A stretch of DNA of 64,000 nt, from assembly GCF_004769635.1 (NCBI RefSeq), contig NZ_RQGH01000039.1, positions 91,847-155,846 on the forward strand, in the 5' to 3' direction. Positions 63,909-64,000 of the stretch are shown here, one piece after another. Below the pieces are notes generated by a model, which saw only the letters and a list, made by a program, of their open reading frames with translations, made no database searches and was not told the origin of the DNA. A program made the position numbers and the translations under genes. Position 1 is the stretch's first letter, and the number at the start of each line of letters is the position of its first letter. The stretch is from Leptospira jelokensis (GTDB lineage Bacteria; Spirochaetota; Leptospiria; Leptospirales; Leptospiraceae).

Positions 63909-64000
63909 AAATTTCAAAGTCCCTAAAACCAAATAGTATTTTTGAATGGAATTTTACAGCAAAAAAATAGTAAACGAGTATAACATCCGCTAGATTGAAT

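Overview
The window looks like chromosome of a spirochaete of the genus Leptospira (inference). The grounds are an AT-leaning genome with many small exported lipoproteins carrying loose lipoboxes, a MreC-MreD-PBP2-RodA cluster, lone regulators of the SpoIIE/STAS type, fatty-acid-based metabolism (acyl-CoA dehydrogenase, acetoacetyl-CoA synthetase, crotonyl-CoA carboxylase/reductase, desaturase), and giant LamG/NHL lipoproteins. The wide metabolic and signalling content would suit a free-living, saprophytic member, but the species cannot be fixed from sequence reading alone. No rRNA, tRNA, insertion sequence or CRISPR array was seen.

Layout. 1-2000 is a worn accessory stretch read leftwards: a lipoprotein gene running off the edge, a headless M23 peptidase fragment, another lipoprotein and a pseudogene with an internal stop. 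2145-8848 is a rightward cell-shape and wall-elongation block (membrane protein, mreC, mreD, mrdA, rodA with start/stop overlaps, then a coiled-coil protein with a possible divergent CheW-like domain). 8849-9301 is a repeat-rich gap. 9302-18685 holds ribF, an STAS anti-anti-sigma factor, a J-domain protein, manA, a pirin, a glycosidase-like propeller, a GlpT-type transporter and cysK. 18959-25299 is a 1968-residue lipoprotein overlapping a lipoprotein cytochrome c. 25371-28093 holds an exported protein and acetoacetyl-CoA synthetase. 28335-34348 is a CzcCBA-type divalent-metal efflux operon led by a small His/Cys-rich membrane protein.

34297-46923 is mostly lipid metabolism and regulation: an acyl-CoA dehydrogenase, then a desaturase/ferredoxin-reductase pair facing a FabR/DesT-like TetR regulator with two matching palindromic operators, a hybrid histidine kinase, a PTPS-III-like pterin enzyme and Ccr. 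46988-51517 is the most striking locus: a leftward set of a Cys/His-rich protein, an MbnP-like four-Cys lipoprotein, an MbnH-like di-haem enzyme, an unknown lipoprotein and an outer-membrane barrel. The last three overlap by ATGA junctions. It is probably a copper-handling system of the MbnP/MbnH kind extended by new partners. 51601-63908 holds a 7TM-SpoIIE phosphatase, a Na/Pi cotransporter, SlyD, an RRM protein, fumC, an AraC/GyrI regulator followed by SRPBCC and MGMT-like genes, and a TrmO-methyltransferase pair.

Many reading frames begin with a GTG or TTG a few codons ahead of an ATG with a better ribosome binding site. Where the sequence decides, the start given is the one chosen on that basis.
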